Assembly: GCA_905250025.1 (NCBI GenBank)
Contig: CAJNOJ010000025.1
Span: forward strand, 277,632-341,631
Direction: 5' to 3'
Origin: Adineta ricciae
Taxonomy: Eukaryota > Rotifera > Eurotatoria > Adinetida > Adinetidae
Length of the DNA: 64,000 nt
The translations under genes and the position numbers were made by a program. Within the stretch, counting starts at the first letter, position 1. Each line of letters starts with the position of its first letter. This document shows, in pieces, positions 1 through 12,600 of the stretch. The notes beneath the pieces are model-generated. The model had not been told where the DNA came from, ran no database searches, and saw only the letters and a program-made list of their open reading frames with translations.

Positions 1-3000
1 AATCATGGAAATTATACATCAAGATCATCTACAACTATACCTGTCACTCCGCAACAGCAACGTAGATGCTAAATTAATCGACGAAATATGGAAGGATTTG
101 GCTTATTTAAAATCTCAAATAGCTAAACTAGACAAATCGAAACCATTCTTAGTACCAGTCAATGATCAAACCAAACTCATTCCTATCCAATATGCCATAG
201 TACCAACCATCTTAGGAGTGGACATTCGTTCCTTTATGTATCCAACAACATCATCTCTTATCGCATATCCATACCATAACTTTCCAAGTCATTCGTTAAT
301 CAACATTTTAGATTGGGAGCATTTTCTATTAGAAATGAATTGTCAACGGCCATCTATTTATCTTCCTCCGACTTATACGATCACATCTTTACCGCTTTTG
401 CCCACATTGACATCATTCAAAGATGAAAAATGTGCTCGATTGGCGGAATTTATTCTTTCTGCACAAACTCCAAAAACTAAAGATTGTCTTCGTCAATTTC
501 CTATCGTCGACAATTCCACTCCGAAACAACAGATCACTCCTGTTTCTGCTGCCTTCGACGAAAGCATAGTTCGCGATTTACCATCCTTACCACGCCTCAT
601 CATCCCTTCTCACTGTCAATCTTTAGCAAAAGAGTTGGGTGTCTGTGTGGAATATGATCTTCGTACGTGTGCAACTATACTTCAATTATTGAGTGACGAA
701 AAACACAGCAACATCGATCTGTACATTCAATGGTTAGGACATCTACAACTATATGCTCGTCAGCAACGAAATCAATTTGATCCCAAAAATCTGCTCGCCT
801 CTTGTCGTTTGTATCTACCTGATCAAAAAGACTTCTATTCATTGGAACAACTTCTTATCGTATCTAGTGACACAAAGCATCTCAATGGAATATTGTCTGT
901 TGCTAAATATCTCAAACTACAACTTATTTCACCGTCACACAACCAAATCTATTGGCAATTTAAAGAGTTGTTCAGTCTGTTAGATTGCACATGCAAAATT
1001 AACATTAGTCATGTGTATAAAACGATTTATCTCGCAAGTCAAGATAAAACAAATTTCTTCGTTTTGGGTGATTGTCTTACAACTTTAAATGATAATGGAT
1101 TGGAAACGATGATAACTCTATTCCAATATTTAGAAGAATTAATACTAGAACGTGTTAAAGATAACAAAGACAATCATCCGGATTTGTATCGTACCATCGT
1201 TGAAAGAAAACACCCATCAGCTCCCGATGGCAGTCGAGAAGATTTGGAATGGCGTTTTAGTTTCACTTGTAATTCTCTATCACAACAACTGAAAGATTTA
1301 ATTGATCTACCATCGAAAGGACCGAAAATTGGCCTTCTTACCATCGATCGACAACTGATTCCCAAAGAAGCAGGTACAATTATATATGCATGTTTAGAAA
1401 CGAAGATCATTCAAAATCTATTGCGAAATTTCGGCAAACGCAGTTTTTTTTTACCACTTATTGCACGTACGTGCCCATTAGTTTTGGCAACATACGACAT
1501 TGATTATCTTGAACGACGTGGTAAACTTCTCTGGGTGCATAAAAATCATAATCTGGAATACAGTCTTAAACAATTGACAGATATCTTTCGTTACACACTC
1601 AATGATCCAGCTATCGAAGTTGTGTCAGCGAAATATGCCAGTGTCAGTGTGCTTCTTTCGGATTCATTTATAATTAAACCAGCTAACGAAGACAACGAAA
1701 ACGAAATTGATGAATATATGGTTGATAGTGACTATCCGTTTTGGATATTCGACAAAATGGTTCTTCTATGCACTGGAAACGTAGAAAGTGATGCATCCAA
1801 AGCCATCATTGCTACATCTGCTTTAGCTACTCTTCTACATAAGCGAAAATATCTCTCCTTTGACGACGCAAAATTGATCGCTCGAAGAGAAATTAGTAAC
1901 TGCACGACATTTCGATCCGAACATCTGTCGAGTATTGCAAGTAGTAAGACCACTATTCATTCATATACAGACGTGCTCTTTCCTGTTGATCATCAGACAA
2001 TCGAATCGATGGTTATCTCCATCGGAAAACATTGTACTACGGAAGAAGATTTGGAAGACGATACAGGAGCCATGGTTGCAGCTGAACGACGTGGCATCGA
2101 TCGGATCTATCGTGATTCCGTACAAAATCAAAATCACCTTTCTCAACGCGAAAATAATCCGAACCAATGGTCAGATCCGAGGATTGTCGATGGTATTGAA
2201 CACATCAAAATTGGTCGTCACGCCGAACATTTCTTTTTTACTTACTTACAACAGTGTTATGGCGCAATAGACGTGACACCAACGAAAAATTGGCGTTCAT
2301 CAGCACGTCGTGATATCTATCCAAATTATTCGAGAAATATTGACGATTCAGTTGGCTATGATTTTGAATTACAAGATTTTCGCGAAATATTTGTTCGTGG
2401 TACAGGATCAACAAGTAAATATTGCTATTTCGAAGTGAAAGGTACCAGTGGAGTGTTTTCGAAAGAGAATACTCATTTTCATATATCCGACAATGAATTA
2501 AATACGTGCGAAGCGATTGCAAAAGACCCGAAAAGACGTGAGCGCGAAGCTTATTTCATTGTTATTATACAAAACTGTCTGGACCCAGAGAAAATTTCAT
2601 TCGGTGCAACTATTAACTGGTAACGTTTGCTATTTTGTATTGGAAATAAAAACTTAGATTATTTATTATAGGAGTGATAACTTTCAACGAATAGCAGGTG
2701 TACCAGATAGTTACAAATGTAGAATTGCTTTACCTTTAGAGAGAAGTATCACTCATTCGAAACCTCAAGTACCTGAAGTCAATACTCATCATCAGACGCA
2801 ACCATCGCAGACGCGTCAGGAAAGGGGTGTGATTGTTGACGATAGAAAACCACCTGTTCATCCTGAAACAGTGATTGCCCCAACTTCCGCAACCAATCAA
2901 CCAAGCAAGTTTCCTCAACACAAGCCACCTCGTACATGGAGACCGAAACGACAATTACCACAAGCCCCTCAAAAAGATCTGCCTCAACAGACTCCGCCTT

Positions 3001-3716
3001 CTGAGCTAAGTCAACTACCTCCCTCGAATCTAGTTTCTCAACAAAAATCGGCTCTTTCACGAAAACAAAAACGACAACATGTACACTTCGCTGACGAAAC
3101 TCAACTACCTCCTTCCAATCCACCACCCCAAGAAAATCGATCTCAAAATCCAAATCAAACTCCTCAATCAAATCCACCTCAGGAGAATCCACCACCTCAA
3201 CAAAATCGGTCTCCTCATTCAAATCCAATTCCTCCAAAAGGTTCATCTGCACAAAGTTCAATTCCTTCTTCCAATCCACCTCCTCAACAACACCGACCTA
3301 AAGCAAACCCGACACCTCAACAAAACCTACCACAACAAATTTCACCTTCTGGCCCAAATCCAGTTTCTCAGCAACGGCCCACCGTAAATCCCACCGTACA
3401 ACAGAATCCACTTCCATCACCGAATCTAACTCCTCAACGAGCACAGTTACTACATCCGGATCCATTATTCGTTCAAAGTCCATCTCCTCAACCGCCTAGA
3501 CCTTCACTTGCCACTCAAGCTATGCAAGAGAATCCACAACCTCGTCCAAATCCATTTTCTCACCAAAATCCATCGTCTCCCCGAGCTCCACTTCCAATTC
3601 TTAATCCACCTCCACTGATGACTCCACCACCTCAACAGTATCGAGGTTCTCATCCGAATCTACACCTTCCACGCAATCCGCAACCTCGGAAACACTCTAC
3701 AGTGCGAAAAAAATAA
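1..3716 (+). CDS. NOV-like protein with C-terminal DUF3883 domain, 5'-truncated
   Basis: The reading frame is already open at the left edge, so the start lies outside the window. Two exons are visible: up to 2619, then 2672-3716, with a 52-base GT...AG intron splitting a Trp codon (TG|G). Just before the intron is a domain of the DUF3883 type found at the C terminus of plant NO VEIN and related sacsin/HSP90-like ATPase proteins: 'IGRHAEHFF', then 'GYDFEL', then 'YFEVKGTSG'. The D...ExK spacing fits a PD-(D/E)xK nuclease-like fold. No ATPase domain is seen in the visible part; in this family it would lie further N-terminal. The second exon encodes about 340 residues of Pro/Gln/Asn-rich low-complexity sequence, with repeats of the NPxPQQN kind. 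Function in animals is not established. An AATAAA follows at 3871. The DUF3883 call is fairly firm; the full architecture is unknown. Confidence 0.75.
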
Positions 3717-4265
3717 GCCCGTCAACGCAAACAGTGGCATCAACCAAGTGAATGACATCGAGTCCATAGTTTACCAGACCTGTTCTGAATAACTCCCGGC
3801 AACAACGGGAATCAACATCCGTATTTCATACGATTGCTTGTTTTTCCTTGTATCGTACCACTCATTTGTAAATAAACTATGTACTGATAAATCCAATCGC
3901 GATAACATCAGTTAAAAACAAAACATCAAAACTCCTATTCTTGAAAAGTACAGTGAGAAGATCCCATTGATAAAATCAGTTCATATGTGTAAGTACATTC
4001 TACAGCCTGGAAAATGACATTTCATTGTATTTCAAATTTAACGTGAAGCATTGATAAAACCGCCAATATCGATCATCAAGGACGCACATGACTTGTTCCT
4101 TCTCACCCCTATAGAACCTAAGCTATTAAATAATGATAAGCGAACGTCATATCGTCAATTGCACCGGTTGCTATTTGCCTCAATTCTTCCGTTTGATTTG
4201 TTTACAAAATTCTTTATCATAATATCAGCCATTCATCTTCTTAATCGAATTACACACACAGATAG

Positions 4266-4969
4266 GATGGGATTACTTGCACACATACAGATTGATAATC
4301 GTACATTGAAATAGTACATACACAATCCGTATGATCTATTGATCATTGCAAATAAAGATTTTTCGAACATATTTATCATCATTTATACGGATGTTTATTG
4401 TCAAATGGTTCATTTACGACTCAGTGTCTTTTCTCTCTCTCTCTTTCTTAGCACATACAAAGACCAATCAATGTTTCTATTTGATATGACTAGACAACAG
4501 GCAACAAACACAGTCGCATCTTTCTTTCATCATCATCTTTTTCAGATAATCTTACTTTTCTCGAAACTATCAGCCCGAAGGCTGCCGATTGTGTTTGACC
4601 CGAAACAAGCATCTCTATACGTTCTCTTGTAATTGGATACAGAGAAGAACACAAATTACTAGATCGTTATATATCCATATCAATATTATTGAATCAAGCT
4701 ACAGTGAAGAGAAGTGCCGCCTGTATCCCTAATTCGACATGCCGACAAACGTGTATGTTTGTCGGGACGAAACAAATCATTAGTGTTTGTGCACAATTGA
4801 GAGAAAGTAATGAGTCAGTAAATGAACCATTTGACAATAAACATCCGTATAAATGATGATAAATATGTTCGAAAAATCTTTATTTGCAATGATCAATAGA
4901 TCATACGGATTGTGTATGTACTATTTCAATGTTCGATTATCAATCTGTATGTGTGCAAGTAATCCCATC
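4266..4969. repeat. Inverted repeat, arms of about 158 bases
   Basis: The left arm 4266-4423 is nearly the reverse complement of the right arm 4811-4969, with one substitution and a one-base indel seen by eye. They are separated by a 387-base spacer. The right arm stops exactly at the N at 4970. This could be a genuine palindrome or a contig end folded back by mis-assembly or a chimeric read. Confidence 0.85.
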
Positions 4970-4970
4970 N
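4970..4970. other. Assembly gap (single N)
   Basis: A single N sits between the right arm of the inverted repeat and unrelated sequence. It marks a contig join of unknown true length. Confidence 0.9.
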
Positions 4971-6791
4971 ACTAGGACATCATAGTTTCGATGCCGCGCG
5001 CCTAATTATTTATTGTTCCATTAGAGAGACAATGTGAGGACAATGAACAGCGATATTTAAATTTCGACTAGATGATGCAAATGTTTTTACCATCATTGAT
5101 TTGTTTGAATCGAGTCTTTGAAACTAGAGAAGAAGAAGAAAAGTGTATACACATCTGATTTGATTCACATTCATTGATGATTTCTTTTCATATATAAATC
5201 CCTTGTCGATCAAATGATCATCATTTCAACGCCAAAGAGAAAAAGAACTTTTTTTTTTCTAAATATTTAGCCGTTTGCCGACTTAAATTTCGTCACGGTG
5301 TCGGCATAGAACGAAACTCGAAAGAAACAGCTCATCTTTCTCTTATTAATCAATAACGATCGATACATTGATGTTTTCAACACGTGTCTTCTTCACAAAC
5401 ACATTTATCTTGAGACGAAGAGAGAACAAGTGTTATTTTGACATTCGATCAAGAGAGAAGAAATACCTACTCGATTGTTAAGATCAAAAGCTTATATGAA
5501 ATTCGTTTTCAAATGAAAGAAAGTAAAACAAAAAATGGAATTGTAACATATGCAAACAGCTGGGTTTGGATCAAAATTCTCTAATGAAGTGATCTATGCC
5601 TGGATGGCAAGAACAAATAACGTCGTTTCGCTTGTCTGCCACTACATCTAAATATCAACAATGAAAGTGAGAAAAGACGTCGAGAAAGAGAAAATAATGA
5701 TACTGTGAAAGCAGTGTGTCTCTTCAAATGTCATCGAGTCAATTTGCTCTCCCTTTTTTCTCTCTCTATTGCTAAGTACCTTATGGTCTGTCAGTAAATG
5801 ATATTTGATCGTCTTCATCACATTATATATACTCTCCTTGTTTAATATATCTATATACAAAGTTTGCAACAGTCAATAGACAACATCGTTCTATACTTTC
5901 ACTGTGCTCATATGAAGGTTCCGAGATAATATCAAGGTTTCGTTTAACTCAAATGTCAAAAGAAAACCACTCAACTGTTTAGATCTTCAGATATCGTTGA
6001 GGAAAATTTCCCGAAACAAGAACGTTGTTTTTCACAAGATCAGATAACGACAACTATCTTAGACAGAGTATTTGTTCATCAATACAGTCGGTTGTGTCAA
6101 TCATGTTCTATCGGTGAATCGTGATCTGAGACGATTTTCGAAAGAGAACTTTCCGTTTTTGTTCATACATTTTTAACGATGCCATTCATTGCCGAAATAG
6201 AAAGATCAGAGTATCAATAAACACATAAATTCATTATTTTCTCTTGCTTATTTTACAAGTCAATGTTCCTATTCGCTCCCTTGTATCATCTGGATGTTGA
6301 TTGGTTGAAATATATCTCGCGTTTTTTCCTTCTCCTCTCTTGATAAGTTCTCACATCGGACACGAAAAAAGAAAAGAGAAAAAGAGATAAATTCTTAATG
6401 GTTGATACCCGATAAGCATTTAAAGTAATAGAGCAGCGAGAGAGAGAGAGAGAGAGACAGAGAGAGAGACAGAGAAGAGAGACAGAGAGGAGTGTTAATA
6501 CCAAACCTAAAAAGGGATACGAGCGCGCGTACCAAAGAAATAGAGAGAAAGAGAGATTGAGAGATCGAATGATAGAAAAAGAAGAAGAAGAAGAAGAAAA
6601 AGGCAACGTTGCAAGTATAATTGAAAGCGAACGGCAGTAAGGTGAATTCGAGTGAAACCGAGTGCAACGGAAAAACCGAATCGAACCGTGAACTAATCGA
6701 ACCAACATACACAAGCACGGGACACCGAGCGTAACAAAAGTAGATCAACCTACCTGCTTTGTCTGCATCCACTAACATACAAACGATTGCA
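4971..6791. other. Non-coding region upstream of Pax1/9 copy 1
   Basis: No supported gene. From about 5767 onward the sequence is also present in copy 2 (from 18787). It probably contains the promoter and 5' UTR of Pax1/9. A GA-rich microsatellite near 6437-6495 is much shorter in copy 2 (about 19459-19481). The open frames at 6286-6778 on the minus strand come from these simple repeats. Confidence 0.6.
6437..6495. repeat. GA-rich microsatellite
   Basis: An interrupted (GA)n tract with CAGAGA interruptions. The matching place in copy 2 is tens of bases shorter, so it is length-variable between the two copies. Confidence 0.85.
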
Positions 6792-8722
6792 ATGGGTATG
6801 TAAATTGTCTACAGATGAATGACGATTCTATGTGCGAGATAACAAAAATGTTTCATCATTTTTTTTTTTCGTTGAGACGTGTTGCCTCAGTGACACACTA
6901 GAGCATTTACTTCTATGCTCACTTAGTTTATTCTTTTTTTTTTCACAAACGTCCACGGATAGAACAAAAAAAGACAGACGCAGAGAAAAAAAAGAGTAAG
7001 AGTATTTTTCTCTTCTTAGAAATTCAACTTGTTGATCCCTTCTAGTCTTACTGTAACATAAAATCATTTTTGTCAAGCAAGATAACACCGCTGACAATGT
7101 ATTTCATTTTCTGAGCGACCGATAGAAGATTTCAGAAATCGTTAGTTTTCTAATCAAGTGATACACATTCAGTTCCCATGTCTTCGATTATAAGAGATCT
7201 ATTTTCTAACAGGAGACAATATTTTGACTTTCACCCATTATCTATTCTTTTAAATAAACATATCATCGATCATCGTAATCGCTTTTTTCTTTTATTCAAC
7301 CAATCTATGTGCGATCCGAAAGGAAATTCTGGCAACAGCTCAATATGCCAGCAAAGGAAAAAATGATAGATGATCAAGTTTCGTATTGATACTCACAAAC
7401 TTGCTAAATGATTATTATCATCGTCATCATCAGCTTCGACTTCCTTTCGACAGATTGAGTATAGTAAATGTGAGAAAGAATGACTCCTACTGTGCATGTG
7501 ATCGATGATGATGACAATTACGTGCTTCCGGAGTGTTTTTATATTTTATCAAAGATAAACTATGAATAATAACAAGGAATGAAAATGAGCAAAATTTTAA
7601 TCAGTTCTATGGATTTTTTTCAGGAGATTATTCCTTTAATGATACAAGTTCCAATCAAAGTTATGGCGAAGTTAATCAATTGGGCGGCGTCTTTGTTAAC
7701 GGACGACCCTTACCTACGCCAATTCGTTTACGAATTGTTGAAATGGCCAATTTAGGAGTACGTCCATGCGATATAAGTCGTCGACTTAAAGTTTCACATG
7801 GATGTGTCAGCAAAATTTTGGCACGTTACCATGAAACAGGTATAATAGATGTCAAAATAAAAGATTTATTGTTATTTATTTTTCGTTTTCTTCTGTTGGA
7901 GGTTCTGTATTACCTGGTGCTATTGGTGGGAGTAAGCCACGTGTAACGACGCCACGGGTTGTCGGTCGTATACGTGACTATAAAGTCAAAGATCCGGGAA
8001 TGTTCGCATGGGAAATTCGTGAAAAATTACTATTGGACAATGTATGCGACAAATTCAATGTTCCATCGGTCTCATCTATTTCACGTATTTTACGCAACAA
8101 AATCGGCCCCTTATCTCAACCAAGCAGTGGAAGTGGTGGAGGTGGAAGTAGTGAACATAGCAATTCCAATTCTCCACCACTGGTTCCATCATCATCCTCA
8201 TTCATATCAAATACAGTATCATCTGTTACACCACCCTCATCAGCAACATTAATGACTAAGCATGATCTTTCGCCCATTAATACTCCATCAGCAGTCTCAT
8301 CGTCAGGTTCAATATGCAAAATCGAGCCACCGACATGGTCACCTTATGACCAATCAACATCATCGTCAGCAGCAGCAGCAGCGGCGGCGCATCATCATCG
8401 TTATCTTTATCCAACTGTTGCTTATCATCCAACATTTCAACATCAATTTGAATCAGCGATGAAATCACCCTATGCCAATGGAAATCATCTTACATCAAGC
8501 CCATCAAATAATGGCGATATTTCAAGTGCATTTACACATGCTCATCCCTATCATCATCAGCACCATCATCATCACCATCACTCGAACACAACTGTTAACA
8601 ATACAAACAATTATACATCATTTTTTAATGCTTTCCCCTATACACAAGCAAGTAATTTTGCAGTTACAACACCATATTACCCATCTTCGTACGGCTTACC
8701 ATTGACACCACAGGCTTCTTAA
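6792..8722 (+). CDS. Pax1/9: Pax1/9-family paired-domain transcription factor, copy 1
   Basis: A nuclear DNA-binding protein of the Pax1/9 (pox meso) group, which in animals acts in pharyngeal and mesodermal patterning. I infer three exons: 6792-6795 (ATGG, only the start codon plus one base), 7624-7839 and 7902-8722, with introns of 828 and 62 bases. All junctions are GT...AG and in frame, giving about 346 residues. The paired domain runs from about residue 15 to 142, with '[13 protein letters not shown]', '[11 protein letters not shown]', '[10 protein letters not shown]' and '[14 protein letters not shown]'. There is no homeodomain, as expected for Pax1/9, and I cannot find the usual octapeptide. 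The C-terminal half is Ser/Thr/Asn-rich, with an Ala run and a His-rich run near residue 290. Copy 2 differs by only a few residues. Confidence 0.9.
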
Positions 8723-9676
8723 AGACAAAACCAAAAGAAAACATTGTTTTTTTTCTCTCTTTGTCTTCTTCTTCACGACAAATTTCATGTGTGCGTGTGT
8801 GTTTTCTCCTTTAGAATGTAAAATATATTGCTATTAACAATAATCAAATGATTCCCAAAACAGGAGTCGAATAACGAAATGACTCTGATTGTTTTATCTT
8901 GTGCTCTAGCTAGCGGACATTGATATAAATGTCGTTGATTTTGACGTAAAACGTCGTTTTTTGTTTTCAATTCCAACATATCGCGATATCGACTCGCCAT
9001 TTCATAATCATTGTCCAAGAAGTATCCCAAACGAAAAATTACTGCCTTTACAGTGAGACTAACCTTTATCAATTATTGATTTTCATTCTCGTATTCATTA
9101 GGAGAACACTTGCTAATACTGATAAGACTATTTCGCTTCGATCTGATTGACAGTAGTCTATTGTGATCGGTGGTAAACAGGTGAATGTATCCATTGATTG
9201 ATAAGTGTGAAAAAAATGTTTCCATTGATTAATCTCTCATTTGAATATGATGATCTATACGTTGAGTTTCGATGAGAAGAATGATTGCTATTTCGAATGG
9301 CAAAACATGTTGCTGTAAAAGGGCATCGATTTATCGTTCTATTTATGATATTACGTGATTATCCTCTCTCTCTCGATCGTAGAAAGAAAGGTCAACGATC
9401 TAATTGAGAAATTCATTTGACCATGAAGAGAAAATCAGAAAATAAGGAATAGCATTTACTTCTTCACCTGTTCAGATCTTATTTCAATTCATTTACATAT
9501 CAAATCATTTGCTTCGGAAAATTTCATATTCGATTTCGTAGATTTCTTTTTTGTACACATGTCAAACAACGAATGAAGAAGAAGAAGAAAAAGGAAAAGA
9601 TCGAAATGATCAATTATATTATTGACTGCCACTTAAGATGGAAATATTTTGTGAAAAGAATTTGGCATTTGCGAAA
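8723..9676. other. Spacer between convergent Pax1/9 and kinesin genes, copy 1
   Basis: The 3' flanks of two convergent genes. A minus-strand open frame at 8785-9072 looks mildly protein-like, but copy 2 has a one-base deletion in a homopolymer (six T versus five) that breaks the frame, and no splice link to the kinesin was found. I do not call it a gene. Confidence 0.5.
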
Positions 9677-12600
9677 TTACCGACGAACTAAAGGAGATTA
9701 GTTAGAACAGAAATTCATCGAAGAAAAAAACTACCGTCAACAGCAGCTGCATCGACTCCACGTCGATTCGTATTGGTTGTACGTCGTTGCGGCGATGTTT
9801 CACCTTGATTTTTATCGCGAATATTTCGATATCTTGATGTGTAAGATGGCCGACGACTCAACTGCACCCTAGAATTGATAAAATAAGCGTTTCGATAACA
9901 GGAGAATTTTTCAGATGCAAACATTTCTTCGTCTGATTCACGAGCATTTTTTCCCACGTAATGATTATCCGGTGGATTACTCTACAAGAAAATCATCTTC
10001 GATTAATTTGTTTAGGAATAAAAAAAGGATCTACTTCTTGTTCGTGTATATGATTTTGTTTTCCACCGGGTTGTGCTTGTTGTTCTCTCATAACTTGATC
10101 AAGTTTTCTGACGAGTTTTTCATTCTCTCGTGTTAACAGTTCATGGTCAGTGCGAATTCTTCTTGTTGTTGTTCCACTCAGTCGGCCTCTAAAAATTCAT
10201 CACGAATATTATATCAACCGAATCAATCCAATATACCCATTGTCTTGACGACTGTCATACACATCGCTACTGGCCGATGATCGTATTGATGATTGGGAAC
10301 CTGAATCGGTGTGTCGGAGTTTGAGTTTTGGTAAAACACTGGATTGAGAGCCGAGCTTTTGTCGCAGTTCGTAATTTTCATCTTTCAATTTGCGTACTTC
10401 ACGTTTCAAACGATTGATAACGTTTTCTTTCGAGTCAGTTTTGACAATCGGCGCATTTTCGATATTCTTTGCACGATTTGCATAACGTAACGTACTCAGT
10501 GTTTCACTTTCACACGAGTGTGATGGAGATACACAGGCAAGCTCGAAGAAAATTAAGAACTACTACAAACAAAATCAACGAGGTCAACTTACCATCAAAG
10601 TGATACCATGACCACCTAGACTGTCAGCTAATAAACGAGTTAACTTCGAATCACGATAAGGGATATGACCGGCACGTTTAACAGGATCGCTGAGGGCCGA
10701 TATGCACGTACCCAATGTCAGCAGACTTTTATTGATATTGTTCGTTTCAATTAATTGTTTACCTTTCGATAAACTTACTTTAACCTTTTCGCTGCCTGTC
10801 GAATGAAAAATAGGAGAAGTTTTTTCGTGAAAGATTTGTTGAACGAGGATTTTACCGGCTAAGTCAACGAATATCAATTTTCCCTGGCGAGTCATTTGCT
10901 CGGCAGAATTCTCCGATTCGGTTATATCCTGTTCGACTTGAATGGAAAGCATTGCGTGACTACGACTGGATGTATCATTAAGATTATGTGACGCCATTGC
11001 TCGATTTAATTCGCCTACAAGTCGTTCTTTATAAACAACTATGGAGAAAAATGTCATCCAAACCTTCTTCAAGTATTGTTAATAGTTCATCCATAGTTTC
11101 AATGTAGGTTTGAAAGAGATTTTCGACATAAAATCCATCTTCAACAGAACCGCGAATTTGTAAGCCTTGCGTATGAGCTGGATTGATCAAATCATGAATC
11201 TAATAGAAAGAAGAGAAGGAAATGTAACTACGAAAGTCATTCTTCATACTTGTTCGTTGTAAATTTCACAATAGGATACACGAATATAGTAAGGAGAATG
11301 GTTTTCTTGAGATTTCTCTCGTAAACGCTGAAATAGATAATTGATTGCTCGTGGGACTAATCCGAAATGCTTTATGCGGTAGTTTTCATCCATACGAAAC
11401 TAGGAGAACACAATAAAGGTTTGATTTAACATAGAAAACAAAGTACATACAACACTTGCACCTCCGGGACCGATCATTGTATGTGTTTTCCCGCTACCTG
11501 TTTGACCATATGCAAAACATGTTGTAATATAACTGAAAAATAAAATGTTCAAGTCACCATAGAACAAGGTTAAGTCTGTTACCCTTCGATCGACATGTCA
11601 ACGAGACGTTTGATACCGCTGTTTTGAAAAATATCTTCTTGGGTTGAATCACTTTGAAAAACACTGTCAAATGTAAACCGTCGGTTATGTTGCGCACCTT
11701 GAACCTGTTATACAAAGATACTTCTCAGCAGTGAACTAGCATCATCAGTCGTAGTTACCATAAGTGAACAATCATTTTCCATTTGTATTATAGCTCGATC
11801 ATTTCTTTCCAATTCACGACTATTCATCGGTCGAACACTGTTGAATAACAAAATTGATAGAGATACGCTGAGATTATGATGAAGAACACTTACCGAACCA
11901 CAACTCGAACGCGAGCTTTGTCGGCACCGAGTTCTTCCGGTGGGTCATTGCGGTATACACTAAATGGTAAAAGAAAACAAAATGAAGTCGAGATAGAATG
12001 TTGTTTTACTAATGTGTGCGCTGTTTGGGCATGTTTTTACGCATTGAAGTATTTATTGAACTATATGTTGATACAGTCAGAGCAGACATTATATAAGAAT
12101 CGTATTCAATATCATTAAAAATCGATCATAATCCAAACTAGTCGGTTTGTTCGTTTCTTTTTGTTTACCACTTCTTCTTTTCTTACGATAACGATCCCTA
12201 AGTGTCCTATAGACATATGAAACAGTAAAGCTGCAGTCTCGAAACTAGAATTCTTCTCTTGTTCTTTCTTTTCTCTCTTCTTTTTCTTCTTTTTACGTGT
12301 AGTCTTTCATCGTCATTGCATATGACTTTCGAACTACTCACAATTTAGGTCTTCTTCTCTATTCTTCTTATTTTTATGCATATCTACCATCAACATTCTA
12401 AGAAGACACTTGACTTATGTGTACTTATCCATCATATCACTGATAAATTAAATCTTTTTATACCTATCAGCGGTTGACGAACTCTTTTGCGCGATGACCC
12501 AATCGATGACGGATGCGGAATTGATATCCGTTTGAAGACCGCGACTAACCGAATTCGGACCATCTTGATGCAAATCAGTCATGGTCTCGAAAGATGCCAT

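Larger units (their letters stand above)
3717..4970. other. Intergenic stretch with no supported gene
   Basis: Short open frames here (for example 4051-4314) show no family signature and no splice context. The stretch holds the 3' flank of the NOV-like gene and the inverted repeat that runs up to the gap at 4970. A perfect 9-base stem with a 6-base loop lies at 4742-4765 (ccgacaaac/gtttgtcgg); its role is unknown. Confidence 0.6.

Noticed and set aside
4742..4765. Perfect 9-base stem-loop as a terminator or ribozyme
   Set aside because: It lies in eukaryotic intergenic DNA, is not followed by a T run and lacks the conserved core of a hammerhead; it is noted only as a hairpin.
6286..6778. Overlapping minus-strand frames of Ser/Leu/Phe runs
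   Set aside because: They are translations of GA/CT simple repeats and of upstream non-coding sequence.
8785..9072. Protein-like minus-strand frame downstream of Pax1/9
   Set aside because: The frame is broken in copy 2 and no in-frame link to the kinesin was found; the kinesin ends properly at 9677.
12178..12215. Possible extra kinesin exon between first exon B and the motor
   Set aside because: It has usable splice sites, but its phase would put the motor exon out of frame; direct joining of 12464 to 11959 keeps the frame.
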